Of a stretch of DNA of 38,075 nucleotides, positions 6,856 through 15,151 are shown one piece after another. Numbering within the stretch: position 1 is the first letter of the stretch; each line of letters opens with the position of its first letter. The DNA is from an uncultured Thiomonas sp. (lineage in GTDB: Bacteria > Pseudomonadota > Gammaproteobacteria > Burkholderiales > Burkholderiaceae_C). The notes beneath the pieces are model-generated. The model searched no databases. It saw only the letters and a program-made list of their open reading frames with translations, and was not told the origin of the DNA. The DNA lies in assembly GCA_937927695.1 (NCBI GenBank), contig CALBRU010000051.1:1-38075 (forward strand). Direction: 5' to 3'. The translations under genes were made by a program, and so were the position numbers.

Positions 6856-7995
6856 TTACGCTGTTTTTGCAGGCAACTCCGGCTTGCAGCTCAGGCAAGG
6901 CGCCTGCACCAGATGACCGTGCCACAGACCGTGGGCGCTGCGCACCGCCACCACGGCCCAGGCCGCCACCAGCGCGACGATCAGCGCAGCGGCAAACGCG
7001 GTGAAGAAGGCCATGCCGGTGCGCAGTCCCAGAGTCAGGCTGGCGGCGGTATAGACGCCTAAGGGGAAAGTGAACCCCCACCAGCCCAGGTTGAAGGGCA
7101 ACCCACGCCGAACCTGAATGGCCGTGAGCGCAATGGCCGTCACCAGCCACCACAGACCCAGGCCCCACAGAATCAGCGCGCCGATCACGCCCAGCGGCCC
7201 TGCCAGCGCGGCCACGGGCGTCATCACCGTGCCTGCGAAAGCCTGCGGCGCTGCGGCGCCAAGCGTGAGCAGCGCGAAGGCGCCCGTGCCGATCGGCCCT
7301 AGACTCAGCCAGGTTGAGACGCCGAGTTCTTTGGGCGGCAGCTTGTGCAGCGCCAGCCGCAGATACAGCACGGTGAGAATGCCCAGCGCAAGGGGAACCG
7401 ACATGCCCCACAAGGCATAACCCGAGACGATCAGCGACTGCGCCTGCGCGGTGGGTAGATGCTGCGCCAGATAGCCCGCACTCGATGCTGCCACTTCGGC
7501 AGGCACTACCGGCAGCAGCCACACGCCTGTCATGCGCTCCAGGCTGTGATCCTGCGCGGTGAACTGATACCAGGGCACCAGCCAGCCGGTGAGTAGCGAC
7601 AGGGCGGCATCGATCCACCACAGGTGGGTGGCCAACTCGGCGGCGGCGGGTTGCCCCGGATGAAACAGCACCAGCCCGTTGACCAGCGGGATGAGCGCCA
7701 TTGGGATGGCGCCCAAAAACATCGACTGCACCGGATGGCGCAGTAGCGGCATCGCGTCCTGCGTGAAAAACAGCCAACGCGCTGCGAAAATACCTGTAAA
7801 GAGCGCGAAAATGGCAGCATCGGCGATGAACAGGCCATAAGCGAGGGCATGCAGGCCAGCGATGTGTGCCGGAAACTGCGCCAGCAGCAAAAAGGTAATG
7901 CCCGTGCCCATATTGACCGTGAACCAGTTGGGCGTGAACTGGCGCACGAGTTCGATGGGGGAGGGCAGTCGGTTGAGCGGTTTCCAGGGTGACAT
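6856..7995 (-). CDS. TDT/SLAC1-type anion transporter (TehA or sulfite-exporter like)
   Basis: This protein of about 379 residues has roughly ten membrane helices. The opening segment FTPNWFTVNMGTGITFLLL is typical of the tellurite-resistance/dicarboxylate transporter (TDT) superfamily, which includes TehA, the yeast sulfite pump Ssu1 and SLAC1 anion channels. Supporting segments are MTGVWLLPVVPAEVAASS and FNLGWWGFTFPLGVYT. The C-terminal tail has a CLSC motif after the last helix. In a sulfur oxidiser, sulfite or organic-anion export is plausible, but substrate cannot be read from sequence. ATG7995 is the first ATG giving the conserved N-terminus; a TTG at 8019 would add eight residues. It is convergent with torD and divergent from the DUF3108 gene. 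Confidence 0.82.
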   Translation of the reverse strand: MSPWKPLNRLPSPIELVRQFTPNWFTVNMGTGITFLLLAQFPAHIAGLHALAYGLFIADAAIFALFTGIFAARWLFFTQDAMPLLRHPVQSMFLGAIPMALIPLVNGLVLFHPGQPAAAELATHLWWIDAALSLLTGWLVPWYQFTAQDHSLERMTGVWLLPVVPAEVAASSAGYLAQHLPTAQAQSLIVSGYALWGMSVPLALGILTVLYLRLALHKLPPKELGVSTWLSLGPIGTGAFALLTLGAAAPQAFAGTVMTPVAALAGPLGVIGALILWGLGLWWLVTAIALTAIQVRRGLPFNLGWWGFTFPLGVYTAASLTLGLRTGMAFFTAFAAALIVALVAAWAVVAVRSAHGLWHGHLVQAPCLSCKPELPAKTA

Positions 7996-8154
7996 GATGG
8001 GCAGCCAAACGGTAATCAATGAATGGCTGGATACTAGGCTGAACCCTAAAACAAATAAAACGAATAGTTTTTATAGATTTAACAACTTTCTTATGTCGAT
8101 TGTTGTCGAGATGGCGGGTGTCAGCCAAAGTGCCGTCACGGGCGTTGGACTGTT
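7996..8154. promoter_or_regulatory. AT-rich divergent intergenic region
   Basis: This gap separates the divergent TDT transporter and DUF3108 genes. Around 8045-8105 it is strikingly AT-rich compared with its GC-rich surroundings, with A- and T-tracts such as AAACAAATAAAACG and TTTTTATAGATTT. This suits promoters for both directions, but no clean -35/-10 pair with standard spacing could be assigned. No regulator site was recognised. Confidence 0.35.
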
Positions 8155-9042
8155 ATGAATACTTTCAACTCTTTGCGGCTCTCCGGCCTACGACCCTGGC
8201 GTTTGGGTGGTATCACTGCCTTGTTGTTAGCCTTGTTGTTAGTCTTGGCCGCCTGCTGTGGGCATCTGGCAGCGGCGCAGTCGGTCAAGGGGGCGGTCAC
8301 CTTCTCGGCGCAATGGCAGGTGCATCTCCAACAGGATGGCAAGGGGTCCGACTCCCGCGGCGCGCAATGGCTGGTCTTGCTCGGCGGGCTGGGCGGGCAA
8401 GAGGGCGTGGCCACCGCGCAAGACCAGGTGAGCTGGCCTGCGCAGGGCAACGGCGCCTATCGCATCGACAGCACCCTCACGCCGCGGGGCGCGCTTGCCG
8501 TGCTGCTGCGTCGGCTGCATTGGGTGCGCGGTGCAGGCGGTGAAGTGCGCGACGGCAGCCCCGAGTTGCTCTCGGCCCGCAATCAGCGTGGGGATAGCCC
8601 GGCCACGCTGATGCAGATCGAGCATGGGCGTATGCAAGTGACGACTGCGGGTCAGGCGGCGTCCGCGCCGACGGAATCGATGGCAACGACACAGCCCGCG
8701 CCGCCCGGACTCACCGATCCGCTGACGCTGAGCTGGGGTTATCTGCAGCGCCCGCTGCCTACCCGCGCCTTCACCGTGCCTTTACTCATCAACGACAAGG
8801 TGCAGACGGCCCACATCACGCCGCAGCGCACCGCGTTGAAATGGCAGGGCCAGGAGGTGGCGTGCACTCTGCTCGACGCTCACAGCGAACAGAGCAGCGC
8901 CACTTTGCGCATCTGGCTGCGGCAAAGCGATGGCCTGCCGCTGCAGGTCGAACTCGGCATGGGCGACCGCTACGGGCTCGATGTGGTGCAGACTCTGGCA
9001 GCGGTACCGGATGGGCTGCCCGCTGCACGTGTTCAGCACTGA
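8155..9042 (+). CDS. DUF3108 domain-containing exported protein
   Basis: This 295-residue protein has a strong N-terminal hydrophobic segment (about residues 18-40) followed by AAAQS, so it is exported or membrane-anchored. The mature part is beta-rich, with repeated segments such as VTFSAQWQVHLQ, GAYRIDSTLTPRG and LRIWLRQSDGLPLQVELGMGDRYGLDVVQTL. These match the DUF3108 fold of cell-envelope proteins of unknown function in proteobacteria. It ends 34 bases before modE, and the two could be cotranscribed. No catalytic residues are evident. The upstream gap is AT-rich, but the ribosome binding site is weak. Confidence 0.72.
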   Translation: MNTFNSLRLSGLRPWRLGGITALLLALLLVLAACCGHLAAAQSVKGAVTFSAQWQVHLQQDGKGSDSRGAQWLVLLGGLGGQEGVATAQDQVSWPAQGNGAYRIDSTLTPRGALAVLLRRLHWVRGAGGEVRDGSPELLSARNQRGDSPATLMQIEHGRMQVTTAGQAASAPTESMATTQPAPPGLTDPLTLSWGYLQRPLPTRAFTVPLLINDKVQTAHITPQRTALKWQGQEVACTLLDAHSEQSSATLRIWLRQSDGLPLQVELGMGDRYGLDVVQTLAAVPDGLPAARVQH

Positions 9043-9076
9043 ACCGCCTGCGCCGGCGAAGCGCTACGCTATATGC

Positions 9077-9460
9077 ATGAACGAGAACGGCACAGCAGAC
9101 GACAAGGCGCCCCTGCCACCCGCTGATACGGCGAGAGTGCGCTTGCAGATCAAACAAGGCACGGCGCTCGGGCCCGGCAAGGCCGCGCTGCTCGAAGCGC
9201 TGGAGCGCACGGGTTCCATTTCAGCCGCCGGGCGGGCGCTCGACATGAGCTACCGCCGCGCTTGGCTGCTGATTCACAGCGTCAATCAGGCTTACAAAGA
9301 GCCGTTGGTCGAAGCCTCCAAGGGGGGCGCGGGCGGCGGCGGTGCGCAGCTCACCCCGTTGGGGCGGGAGGTGCTGTCGATCTACCGGCGCATGGAACGC
9401 AAGGCGCTCAGGGCCATTCAGCCTGACCTCGACGTGCTGCAAAAACTGCTGCGTGAGTGA
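9077..9460 (+). CDS. modE: ModE-type molybdate-responsive regulator, DNA-binding domain only
   Basis: This winged helix-turn-helix protein of about 127 residues carries the N-terminal ModE signature. GPGKAALLEALERTGSISAAGRALDMSYRRAWLL is followed by IHSVNQAYKEPLVEASKGG, a Gly-rich wing, and LTPLGREVLSIYRRME. E. coli ModE (about 262 residues) has two extra C-terminal Mop/TOBE domains that bind molybdate. Those are absent here, so this is the short form seen in many bacteria. It is convergent with modC (16-base gap), and a ModE-like palindrome lies upstream of modA, which supports control of the molybdate transporter. How it would sense molybdate without a Mop domain is not evident. Confidence 0.85.
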   Translation: MNENGTADDKAPLPPADTARVRLQIKQGTALGPGKAALLEALERTGSISAAGRALDMSYRRAWLLIHSVNQAYKEPLVEASKGGAGGGGAQLTPLGREVLSIYRRMERKALRAIQPDLDVLQKLLRE

Positions 9461-9476
9461 GGTGTTGGGATGCGCT

Positions 9477-10529
9477 TCAGTGCGGCCAGCACATCAGATG
9501 CTCGGCGCGCAGATGCGCCACCACGGGCGCTCCCGCGCGCAGGCCGTGGTGGGCAATCAGCCGCAGCGGGGCGCGCAGCCACAGCCGGGCGTCGCCGCAG
9601 CGCATGGCCAGAGTCGCGCTCGCACCCTGAACCACCAGATGCTCGATCTGGCCTGAGACCGGGTTTTCCAGATCGGCGGACTGGCCCGGCTTGAGCGGGG
9701 GCAGGCGCACCTCGTCGGGCGACACGGCCCAGTCCACCAAGCCGCCGATCTCGCACGACGCCATCAAGGGCGCCCACAGCGGCAGCTCGCCTTCTTCCCA
9801 CTGCAACAGCGTCAGCCCGCGCTCAACAGAGTGGCGCAGCACGCGCGCGGTAAAGCGGTTGCGCACGCCCAGCAGCGCCGCAGCCGCTTGATTGGCCGGA
9901 TGCGCGAACACTTCGGCAGGCGGCCCCTGTTGAATGACCTGCCGACCCGAGAGCAGCACCACCCAGTCGGACATGGCGGCCAGGCTGGCATCGTGCGTGG
10001 CGGCCAGCGCCGGCATGGAGAGCTGGTGCATGCGCGAAACCAGCTCGGCCATGATGTCGTCGCGCGTACTGGAATCGAGCGCCGAGGTGGGCTCGTCGAG
10101 CAGCAGCACCTGCGGCTGCCGCGCCAGCGCCCGGGCCAGCGCCACGCGCTGCTGCTGTCCGCCCGAAAGCTGGGCGGGGCGCAACTCGGTCTGCTGCGCC
10201 AGCCCGACCGACTGCAACAACTTGACTGCCGCCTGCCGCTGAGAGCCCAGCGCTCCGCCTAGCGCATAGGCCACGTTCTCCCATGCGCGCAGATGCGGAA
10301 ACAGCGCATACCCCTGCGGCAGATAGCCCACGGGCCGACGCTGCGGCGGCAGGGCGCCGAAAGGCGGGCCCTGGCTGGGAATGAGCCCCGCAAGCGCCTT
10401 CAGTACCGTGGACTTGCCTTCGCCGCTAGAGCCGAGCAGGGCGGTGAAGCCGTGCACCTCGAAATCGACGTCGAGCGTGATCGGCTGGCGGATCTGGATA
10501 TTGACGTGCAGGCTGGCGGGCGAGGGCAT
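9477..10529 (-). CDS. modC: Molybdate/tungstate ABC transporter ATP-binding protein
   Basis: This ATPase of about 350 residues powers oxyanion uptake. It has Walker A GSSGEGKST at about residues 33-41, the Q-loop region GYLPQGYALFPHL, the ABC signature LSGGQQQRVALARAL, Walker B VLLLDEPTSALD and the switch histidine in ATHD. The C-terminal third carries a TOBE-like domain, seen as NRFTARVL...LPLWAPL and LRAEHLM, consistent with ModC. ATG10529 gives the normal ModC N-terminus; a TTG at 10553 would add eight residues. It follows modB closely and is last in modA-modB-modC. Placement near formate dehydrogenase suggests it supplies Mo or W for that enzyme. Confidence 0.92.
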   Translation of the reverse strand: MPSPASLHVNIQIRQPITLDVDFEVHGFTALLGSSGEGKSTVLKALAGLIPSQGPPFGALPPQRRPVGYLPQGYALFPHLRAWENVAYALGGALGSQRQAAVKLLQSVGLAQQTELRPAQLSGGQQQRVALARALARQPQVLLLDEPTSALDSSTRDDIMAELVSRMHQLSMPALAATHDASLAAMSDWVVLLSGRQVIQQGPPAEVFAHPANQAAAALLGVRNRFTARVLRHSVERGLTLLQWEEGELPLWAPLMASCEIGGLVDWAVSPDEVRLPPLKPGQSADLENPVSGQIEHLVVQGASATLAMRCGDARLWLRAPLRLIAHHGLRAGAPVVAHLRAEHLMCWPH

Positions 10530-10556
10530 GATGTCCGGCAACGGTTCAGGCAAGGT

Positions 10557-11387
10557 TTAGGCGCCGCGCTGCCCGAGCCGCGACAGCGCGCCGAGCAACA
10601 GGGGCAGGGGCAGTCCGATGAGGAAGAACAGCCAGAGCAGCGGGTACACCGCGGGCAGGCCGGTGTCTTGCAGGTTGACCCACAGCTTCACCGGAATGCC
10701 CTGCGGGTAATACGCCACGATCAGCACAATGCCGAACTCGCCTAGCGCCCGCACCCAGGCCAGCGCCACCCCTGCCGCCAGACCCAGCCCCGAAAGCGGC
10801 ACGGTAATGCGCCAGAAGGTGCGCCAAGGCGACTGCCCCAGGGTGAGCGAAATCTGCTCAAGCTCGCGCGGCACGCCCTCAAACGCCGAGCGCGCGGCGA
10901 CGATGAAATACGGCGCGCTGCCATACACCTGCGCCAGCAGAAAGGCCGAGGGCGTGTTGGTGAGGCTGAGGCCGAGATGATTCAGCGGCTGGCCGATCCA
11001 GCTGTACGGCCCGTAACTCATCGACAGCAACAGGCCCATGGCCAGCGGCGGCGTGAGCAGCGGCAGCAGCACCAGCATCTCCATGATCCATTTGCCGCGA
11101 AAATCGTGCCGCGCCAGCCACCAGGCCACCGGCGTGGCGAAGATCACCACGAGGGCCACGGCGATCAGGCTGTAGCTCACCGACACCCAGAGCGAGCCCA
11201 GGTCGCCTTGCTGGAGATGCAACGTCTGCCATGGCGTGCTGATGAACAGCCCAGCGAAGGGCAGACTGAGAAACAGCAGCCCGGCCAGCCCGGCGCCCGC
11301 CACGATCCACGCACGGCGCGCGGGCGCCTGCTTGGCGTGCGGCGCAAAGAACGGGGCTGCGGCGGTGTCCAGCGGGGTCAGGGTCAT
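10557..11387 (-). CDS. modB: Molybdate/tungstate ABC transporter permease
   Basis: This 276-residue inner-membrane permease has about six helices. The cytoplasmic loop contacting the ATPase (EAA motif) is visible as ALAWVRALGEFGIVLIVAYYP, a hallmark of the sulfate/molybdate permease family. Other typical segments are LLPLLTPPLAMGLLLS and PWRTFWRITVPLSGLGLAAGVALAW. It lies between modA (51-base gap) and modC (short gap) on the same strand. The family also includes sulfate CysT/CysW and tungstate TupB. The adjacent ModE-like regulator and the single permease gene favour molybdate or tungstate. Confidence 0.92.
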   Translation of the reverse strand: MTLTPLDTAAAPFFAPHAKQAPARRAWIVAGAGLAGLLFLSLPFAGLFISTPWQTLHLQQGDLGSLWVSVSYSLIAVALVVIFATPVAWWLARHDFRGKWIMEMLVLLPLLTPPLAMGLLLSMSYGPYSWIGQPLNHLGLSLTNTPSAFLLAQVYGSAPYFIVAARSAFEGVPRELEQISLTLGQSPWRTFWRITVPLSGLGLAAGVALAWVRALGEFGIVLIVAYYPQGIPVKLWVNLQDTGLPAVYPLLWLFFLIGLPLPLLLGALSRLGQRGA

Positions 11388-11438
11388 GCCGTCATTGTCG
11401 TCGCAGCCCGAGGCTCACTGTACTTCTCAATTTGCTTC

Positions 11439-12374
11439 TCAATGAGTCGGTTGAAGATCGCCGCCCTTAGGCGCGCTATAGCCGTATTGTTTGAACAAGG
11501 CCTGGCCCTCGGCGCTGGTCATCAACTTGACGAAAGCCGCGCCCGCCTTGGGATTGGGGGCGTTTTTCAGCACGGCGGCATAAAACACCAGCGGCTGGGT
11601 GGACAGGGTGTCGGTCTTGCCGTTGGGGAGTTTGATGTCGAAGTGCGCCTTGCTGTACCACTTTTCGATCATGCCGGGATCGCTGAGATTGATCTCTTCC
11701 GGCAGCTTGATGTAGGGCAGCTTGTGCGAAATCACCGCGCTCAAATATCCCGAAGTGGCGTCGAGCTGGCCCGACTCAAGGCGCGAGAGCAGAGAGGGTT
11801 CGGTGAAAATCTGCTGCTCGTTTTCGACCTTGCCCAGAATTTTGTTGGCTAGTCCCGGCAGCTTGTAAAAGTCTTGCGCCAGCAGCATGGTGAACACGAT
11901 ATTGCGGCCCTGCGGATCGACGGCGGGGTCGGTACGGCCAAAGTGGATGCCGGGCTTTTGCAGCACTTCGTACCAGGGCATCTTCCCGGCGGCGGCGGCC
12001 TTGAAGTCGGCGGCGAACTTGCTCTTGTCGCTGTAGGCAATCACCATCTGCGTGCTGGCCACCGGTACGGCAGTGTCGATCAGTCCGGCCTTTTGCAGCA
12101 CATCGATGGGGCCGGGGGTGATGGAGACGAACACATCGGGGTTGATCTGCTTGGCCGCTATCAGATGTGCTAGGCCGTAAGCGCCGGCACCCTGACCCTG
12201 ATACTGCACCTTGGCTTGCTTGGCGATGGCCGGGCCGAGCGCCTTGTCCATCAACGCGCCCATCGAGCCGGCATAGGCCACCGAGAGCACGGGCTCGGCC
12301 GCCGTGGCGAAGGTCATGCCGCCCAGGCCGATGGCGGTTGCGAGGGAGAGTCTCAACAGAATACGACGATGCAT
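11439..12374 (-). CDS. modA: Periplasmic molybdate/tungstate-binding protein, WtpA-like
   Basis: This protein of about 311 residues has a Sec signal peptide ending near TFATAAEP. The mature sequence begins LSVAYAGSMGALMDKALGP. It contains GRTDPAVDPQGRNIVFTMLLAQDFY and LPYIKLPEEINLSDP, which resemble the archaeal WtpA/ModA class more than E. coli ModA. That class binds molybdate and tungstate tightly with extra carboxylate ligands. In the motif before LPYIKLPEE this protein reads TSGYLSAVISHK, which differs from what I recall of WtpA, so ligand geometry may vary. The start is ATG12374 with AAGGAG six bases upstream; an adjacent TTG is less likely. It is first in modABC and preceded by a candidate ModE operator. 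Confidence 0.86.
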   Translation of the reverse strand: MHRRILLRLSLATAIGLGGMTFATAAEPVLSVAYAGSMGALMDKALGPAIAKQAKVQYQGQGAGAYGLAHLIAAKQINPDVFVSITPGPIDVLQKAGLIDTAVPVASTQMVIAYSDKSKFAADFKAAAAGKMPWYEVLQKPGIHFGRTDPAVDPQGRNIVFTMLLAQDFYKLPGLANKILGKVENEQQIFTEPSLLSRLESGQLDATSGYLSAVISHKLPYIKLPEEINLSDPGMIEKWYSKAHFDIKLPNGKTDTLSTQPLVFYAAVLKNAPNPKAGAAFVKLMTSAEGQALFKQYGYSAPKGGDLQPTH

Positions 12375-12432
12375 CAATGGCTCCTTGATAGATATTCAAT
12401 AACAGGCAGATTGAGCGCAACCGTGCGTCTTC

Positions 12433-12456
12433 CGCGATGTTTCTCGAAATATAACG
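12433..12456. promoter_or_regulatory. Candidate ModE operator upstream of modA
   Basis: This 24-bp imperfect palindrome has half-sites CGCGATGT and ATATAACG separated by eight bases. E. coli ModE sites have the layout CGTTATAT, eight bases, and a half-site near ACATAACG, so length and spacing agree and the right half is close to consensus. It lies about 58 bases upstream of the modA start, a sensible position for repression. The left half matches poorly, so this is a candidate only. Confidence 0.5.
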
Positions 12457-12523
12457 AAGTGAGCCGAAGCGCAGTGTTTTCAGGTGTAAACGCAGCGCGG
12501 CCGCGGCCTCAGACCAGGCCGGT

Positions 12524-14905
12524 TCAGCCGGGTTCGCCAGACTGGCGTTCGCGCAATTGCTCGGCCACGCCCTGCATGGCGCGATCCATCAGACCCTGCG
12601 CCTCCAGCGGCAGAATGAGGCCCTGCGCGGCCATGCGCTCCAGCGCGCGGCGGGTCATGGAATGCGCCCGGCCGCCCACCTTGCTGGAGAACATATAGAA
12701 CAGCCCTTGCGGGCTGCGCCAGGTCAGTTGCGCACGCGCGTTGCGCCCCTGAATCTGCAACTGCACCCAGGTGCCGATGTCGAGCGAGGCGATCAGCCCC
12801 GCCACTTCGGAGGGCGAGAGCAGCGCAGGCTCGCCCGGCGGCATGCTGGCCGGGCCTTGCTGCGAATCGGCCGCGTGCGCTGCGGTTGTTTGCGGCTCGG
12901 CGGGAACGTCGCTGGCTTCGATCAGCCCGCTGGTGAGCTTTTCTTCGTTGCGCACCAGCGCTTCGGGCATGGCTGCGGTGGTGGCCGCATTGGTCTGCGG
13001 GTGCAGCAGCCGCGACCATTCGCGCTGCAGCAGCAGGGCGTCGTCGCGCGAGGTGGCCTGCTGCGCCTGGCCCTGACCGCGTATGGCCTGCGCCTGGGCG
13101 TCCATCAGCCAGGACATGAACTCCTGGCGCTTGTCGGCAGGCAAGGAAATCAGGTCGAGGCCTTGGCCCAGCCGTTGCACCAGCGTAGGCAGAAGTTTGA
13201 GCAGTGCCTTGCGATCCGCGTCGGCGGTCTTGGGCTGCACGCTCCAGATCAGATCGCTGGCGGTCTGCTTGTAGGTCTGGGTGACCTCGGCATCTTCGCC
13301 GTGGCGCAGCACGGATTCGGCCAGCACCGTGGACCAATGCTCGAGCATGAATTCGCGCAACTGGGGATGGGTGTGCAGCCGGGCGAACACTTCGTGCAGA
13401 TGCCGATACAGCGCGCCGTGCAGCAGGCTGCGGAACTCGGCGCGGCGCAGGGCATCGACCGCATCGGCCTGTTGCTGCTCCACCGCGGCGGCACCCTCGG
13501 CGATGTGGCGCTGCAGGTCGGCGAGTTGTTGCTCGAATACCGTGGCGTCGTCTTCCTCGGCGTTGACCACGGCTTCCACCATGCGTGATAGAAACGGCAG
13601 GAAGCGCTGGGCCGCGGGCTCTTCCACGCTGGAAAAACCCGCGCTGTATTCGGCCACGCGGTTGAGCAGTTTGCGCGTGGGGTGGTTGCGCGAGGAAAAC
13701 AGGCTGGCGTCGCGCAGACCCAGACGTAGCACCGGAATTTGCAGCCGGGCCAACTGAGCCTTGACCGCAGGCAGCAGCTTGGGGTCGGCCAGGATGTGAT
13801 CGAACAGCAGCGAGACCACGTCGATGGTGAGCCGCTCCAGTGGCCGGTTGGCGACCTCGTAGAGGCTTTGCCGATGCTGCTCGATGAGGTTCACCGTTGC
13901 GGCGGAGGCGGCGGGCTCGTCGCGCCAGTTCACCTCGCGCAGCCCCAGGCGGTCGGTCAGCAGCAGACGATCGAGCGCATCACGCAACTGCGGGTTGAAG
14001 CCATACGCCTGACCGAACACCGAGGGGCCGAAGCCCGAAGCGGCCGGGCCGGTCGGGCCGAAGCCGGAGGGCGCAAAGCCGCTGTGGCCTCCGTCCGGCG
14101 CGCCTGGAGTGCCCAGCCCGCTGTGCCCACCCTGCGCGCCCGATGGCGCCGCGGAGAAACGCCCGGCGAGCAATTGCTGCAGGGCTTCGAGGTGCAGCTC
14201 CGCGCCGGTTTGCGCGGCGTTGACCAGCGCCTGCTCGTCCATCGCTGTGGCGGCGGCGCTGCGGGCGGGCGCGCGGCGCTGCTGACGGTATTGCGCGGGC
14301 TCGACCTGCAGTTCAGCCAGACGTTTGTTGTAGAGCGCGTAGGTGTCTTTCAGTGCGGCCGACATGCCCTTGCCGAAAGCCCGCAGCAGCCCCAGACGCT
14401 CTTGCGCGTCGAGATCGACCACGCCGAGCGCGTGGTGCAGCGATTTGCTGAACACCTCGGGCCGCAGCGGGTTGGTCTGCGGCGCGGCGTGTTCGCCCGC
14501 GCGCAGGCTGTCGAGCCGTGCGCCCAGATCGCGCACCTCCCACTGGGCTTCGGATTCGAGCATGTGCGTGAGACGCGAGACTTCCACGCCTTCTTCGAGA
14601 TCGGATTCATCGACCAGACTGAGCGCTTCGAGCTGCAGTTCGCGCGGCGCGACCGGCTTCTGGCCGAGAATTTCTTCGTCGAGCACCTGATGAAAGCGGT
14701 CGACGAAGGCCTGGATCAGTCGGCCTTCGTTCTGCCGCAGCGCGTGACTCATGTCGGAGAACTGCTGCCGATCCCGCCCGTTGCCCGCCGCTTCGGCCTG
14801 CTGTTCCAGCGCTTCGATGACCTGGCGCACGACCGAGCGCATCAACTCGTCTGAGCGGGCAATGGCGTCATCGATGCAGGACTGGAAAATTTCGGAAGGC
14901 AACAT
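12524..14905 (-). CDS. DUF1631 family protein
   Basis: This 793-residue cytoplasmic protein has no signal peptide or membrane helix. The N-terminal region (MLPSEIFQSCIDDAIARSDELM) and conserved stretches such as VDVVSLLFDHILADPKLLPAVKAQLARLQIPVLRLGLRD fit DUF1631, a large family mostly from beta- and gammaproteobacteria. A Gly/Pro/Ser-rich linker (about residues 255-295, with repeated GFGPxGPAASGFGPS elements) splits the protein. The C-terminal part contains WVQLQIQGRNARAQLTWRSPQGLFYMFSSKVG, which resembles a PilZ-like beta-barrel segment. Function is unknown. It stands alone, read in the same direction as metE upstream. Confidence 0.83.
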   Translation of the reverse strand: MLPSEIFQSCIDDAIARSDELMRSVVRQVIEALEQQAEAAGNGRDRQQFSDMSHALRQNEGRLIQAFVDRFHQVLDEEILGQKPVAPRELQLEALSLVDESDLEEGVEVSRLTHMLESEAQWEVRDLGARLDSLRAGEHAAPQTNPLRPEVFSKSLHHALGVVDLDAQERLGLLRAFGKGMSAALKDTYALYNKRLAELQVEPAQYRQQRRAPARSAAATAMDEQALVNAAQTGAELHLEALQQLLAGRFSAAPSGAQGGHSGLGTPGAPDGGHSGFAPSGFGPTGPAASGFGPSVFGQAYGFNPQLRDALDRLLLTDRLGLREVNWRDEPAASAATVNLIEQHRQSLYEVANRPLERLTIDVVSLLFDHILADPKLLPAVKAQLARLQIPVLRLGLRDASLFSSRNHPTRKLLNRVAEYSAGFSSVEEPAAQRFLPFLSRMVEAVVNAEEDDATVFEQQLADLQRHIAEGAAAVEQQQADAVDALRRAEFRSLLHGALYRHLHEVFARLHTHPQLREFMLEHWSTVLAESVLRHGEDAEVTQTYKQTASDLIWSVQPKTADADRKALLKLLPTLVQRLGQGLDLISLPADKRQEFMSWLMDAQAQAIRGQGQAQQATSRDDALLLQREWSRLLHPQTNAATTAAMPEALVRNEEKLTSGLIEASDVPAEPQTTAAHAADSQQGPASMPPGEPALLSPSEVAGLIASLDIGTWVQLQIQGRNARAQLTWRSPQGLFYMFSSKVGGRAHSMTRRALERMAAQGLILPLEAQGLMDRAMQGVAEQLRERQSGEPG

Positions 14906-15014
14906 GGGCTGGCAGATGGTTTTGCCCTGCGAAAACGGGCATTTTTCACACTGTAAACCGAATTGTCATGCGCTTTCCTGCTTTTCTCCTTGACAAGGGA
15001 AACACTGAAAAATT

Positions 15015-15108
15015 CCTCCCCCGCTCGCGGGGGAGGTTAGGAGGGGGAGATAAACGCTTGATTCATGGCGTTTTTCCCCACCCCAACCCTCCCCACGAGT
15101 GGGGAGGG
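15015..15108. repeat. Palindromic repeat element with two GC-rich hairpins
   Basis: Two hairpins lie between metE and the DUF1631 gene. The first, 15015-15036, pairs CCTCCCCC with GGGGGAGG around GCTCGC. The second, 15087-15108, pairs CCCTCCCC with GGGGAGGG around ACGAGT. The second hairpin and its flank are roughly the inverse complement of the first and its flank (GGTTAGGAGGGGG versus CCCCACCCCAACC), so the whole unit is one nested inverted repeat of about 100 bp. This looks like a dispersed REP- or MITE-type element. It may also stop metE transcription. No other copy was noticed in the window. Confidence 0.65.
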
Positions 15109-15151
15109 AGATTAAATCAGCGCTTCCCTAGGCCAACGTCAGCTGTGCGCA

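Noticed and set aside
13739..14854. 371-codon open frame antisense to the DUF1631 gene
   Set aside because: Shadow of a conserved coding gene; no recognisable domain and no ribosome binding site.
14923..14946. Hairpin TGCCC...GGGCA followed by TTTTT on the + strand
   Set aside because: The stem is only five base pairs and no + strand gene ends here; it lies in the leader of the DUF1631 gene.
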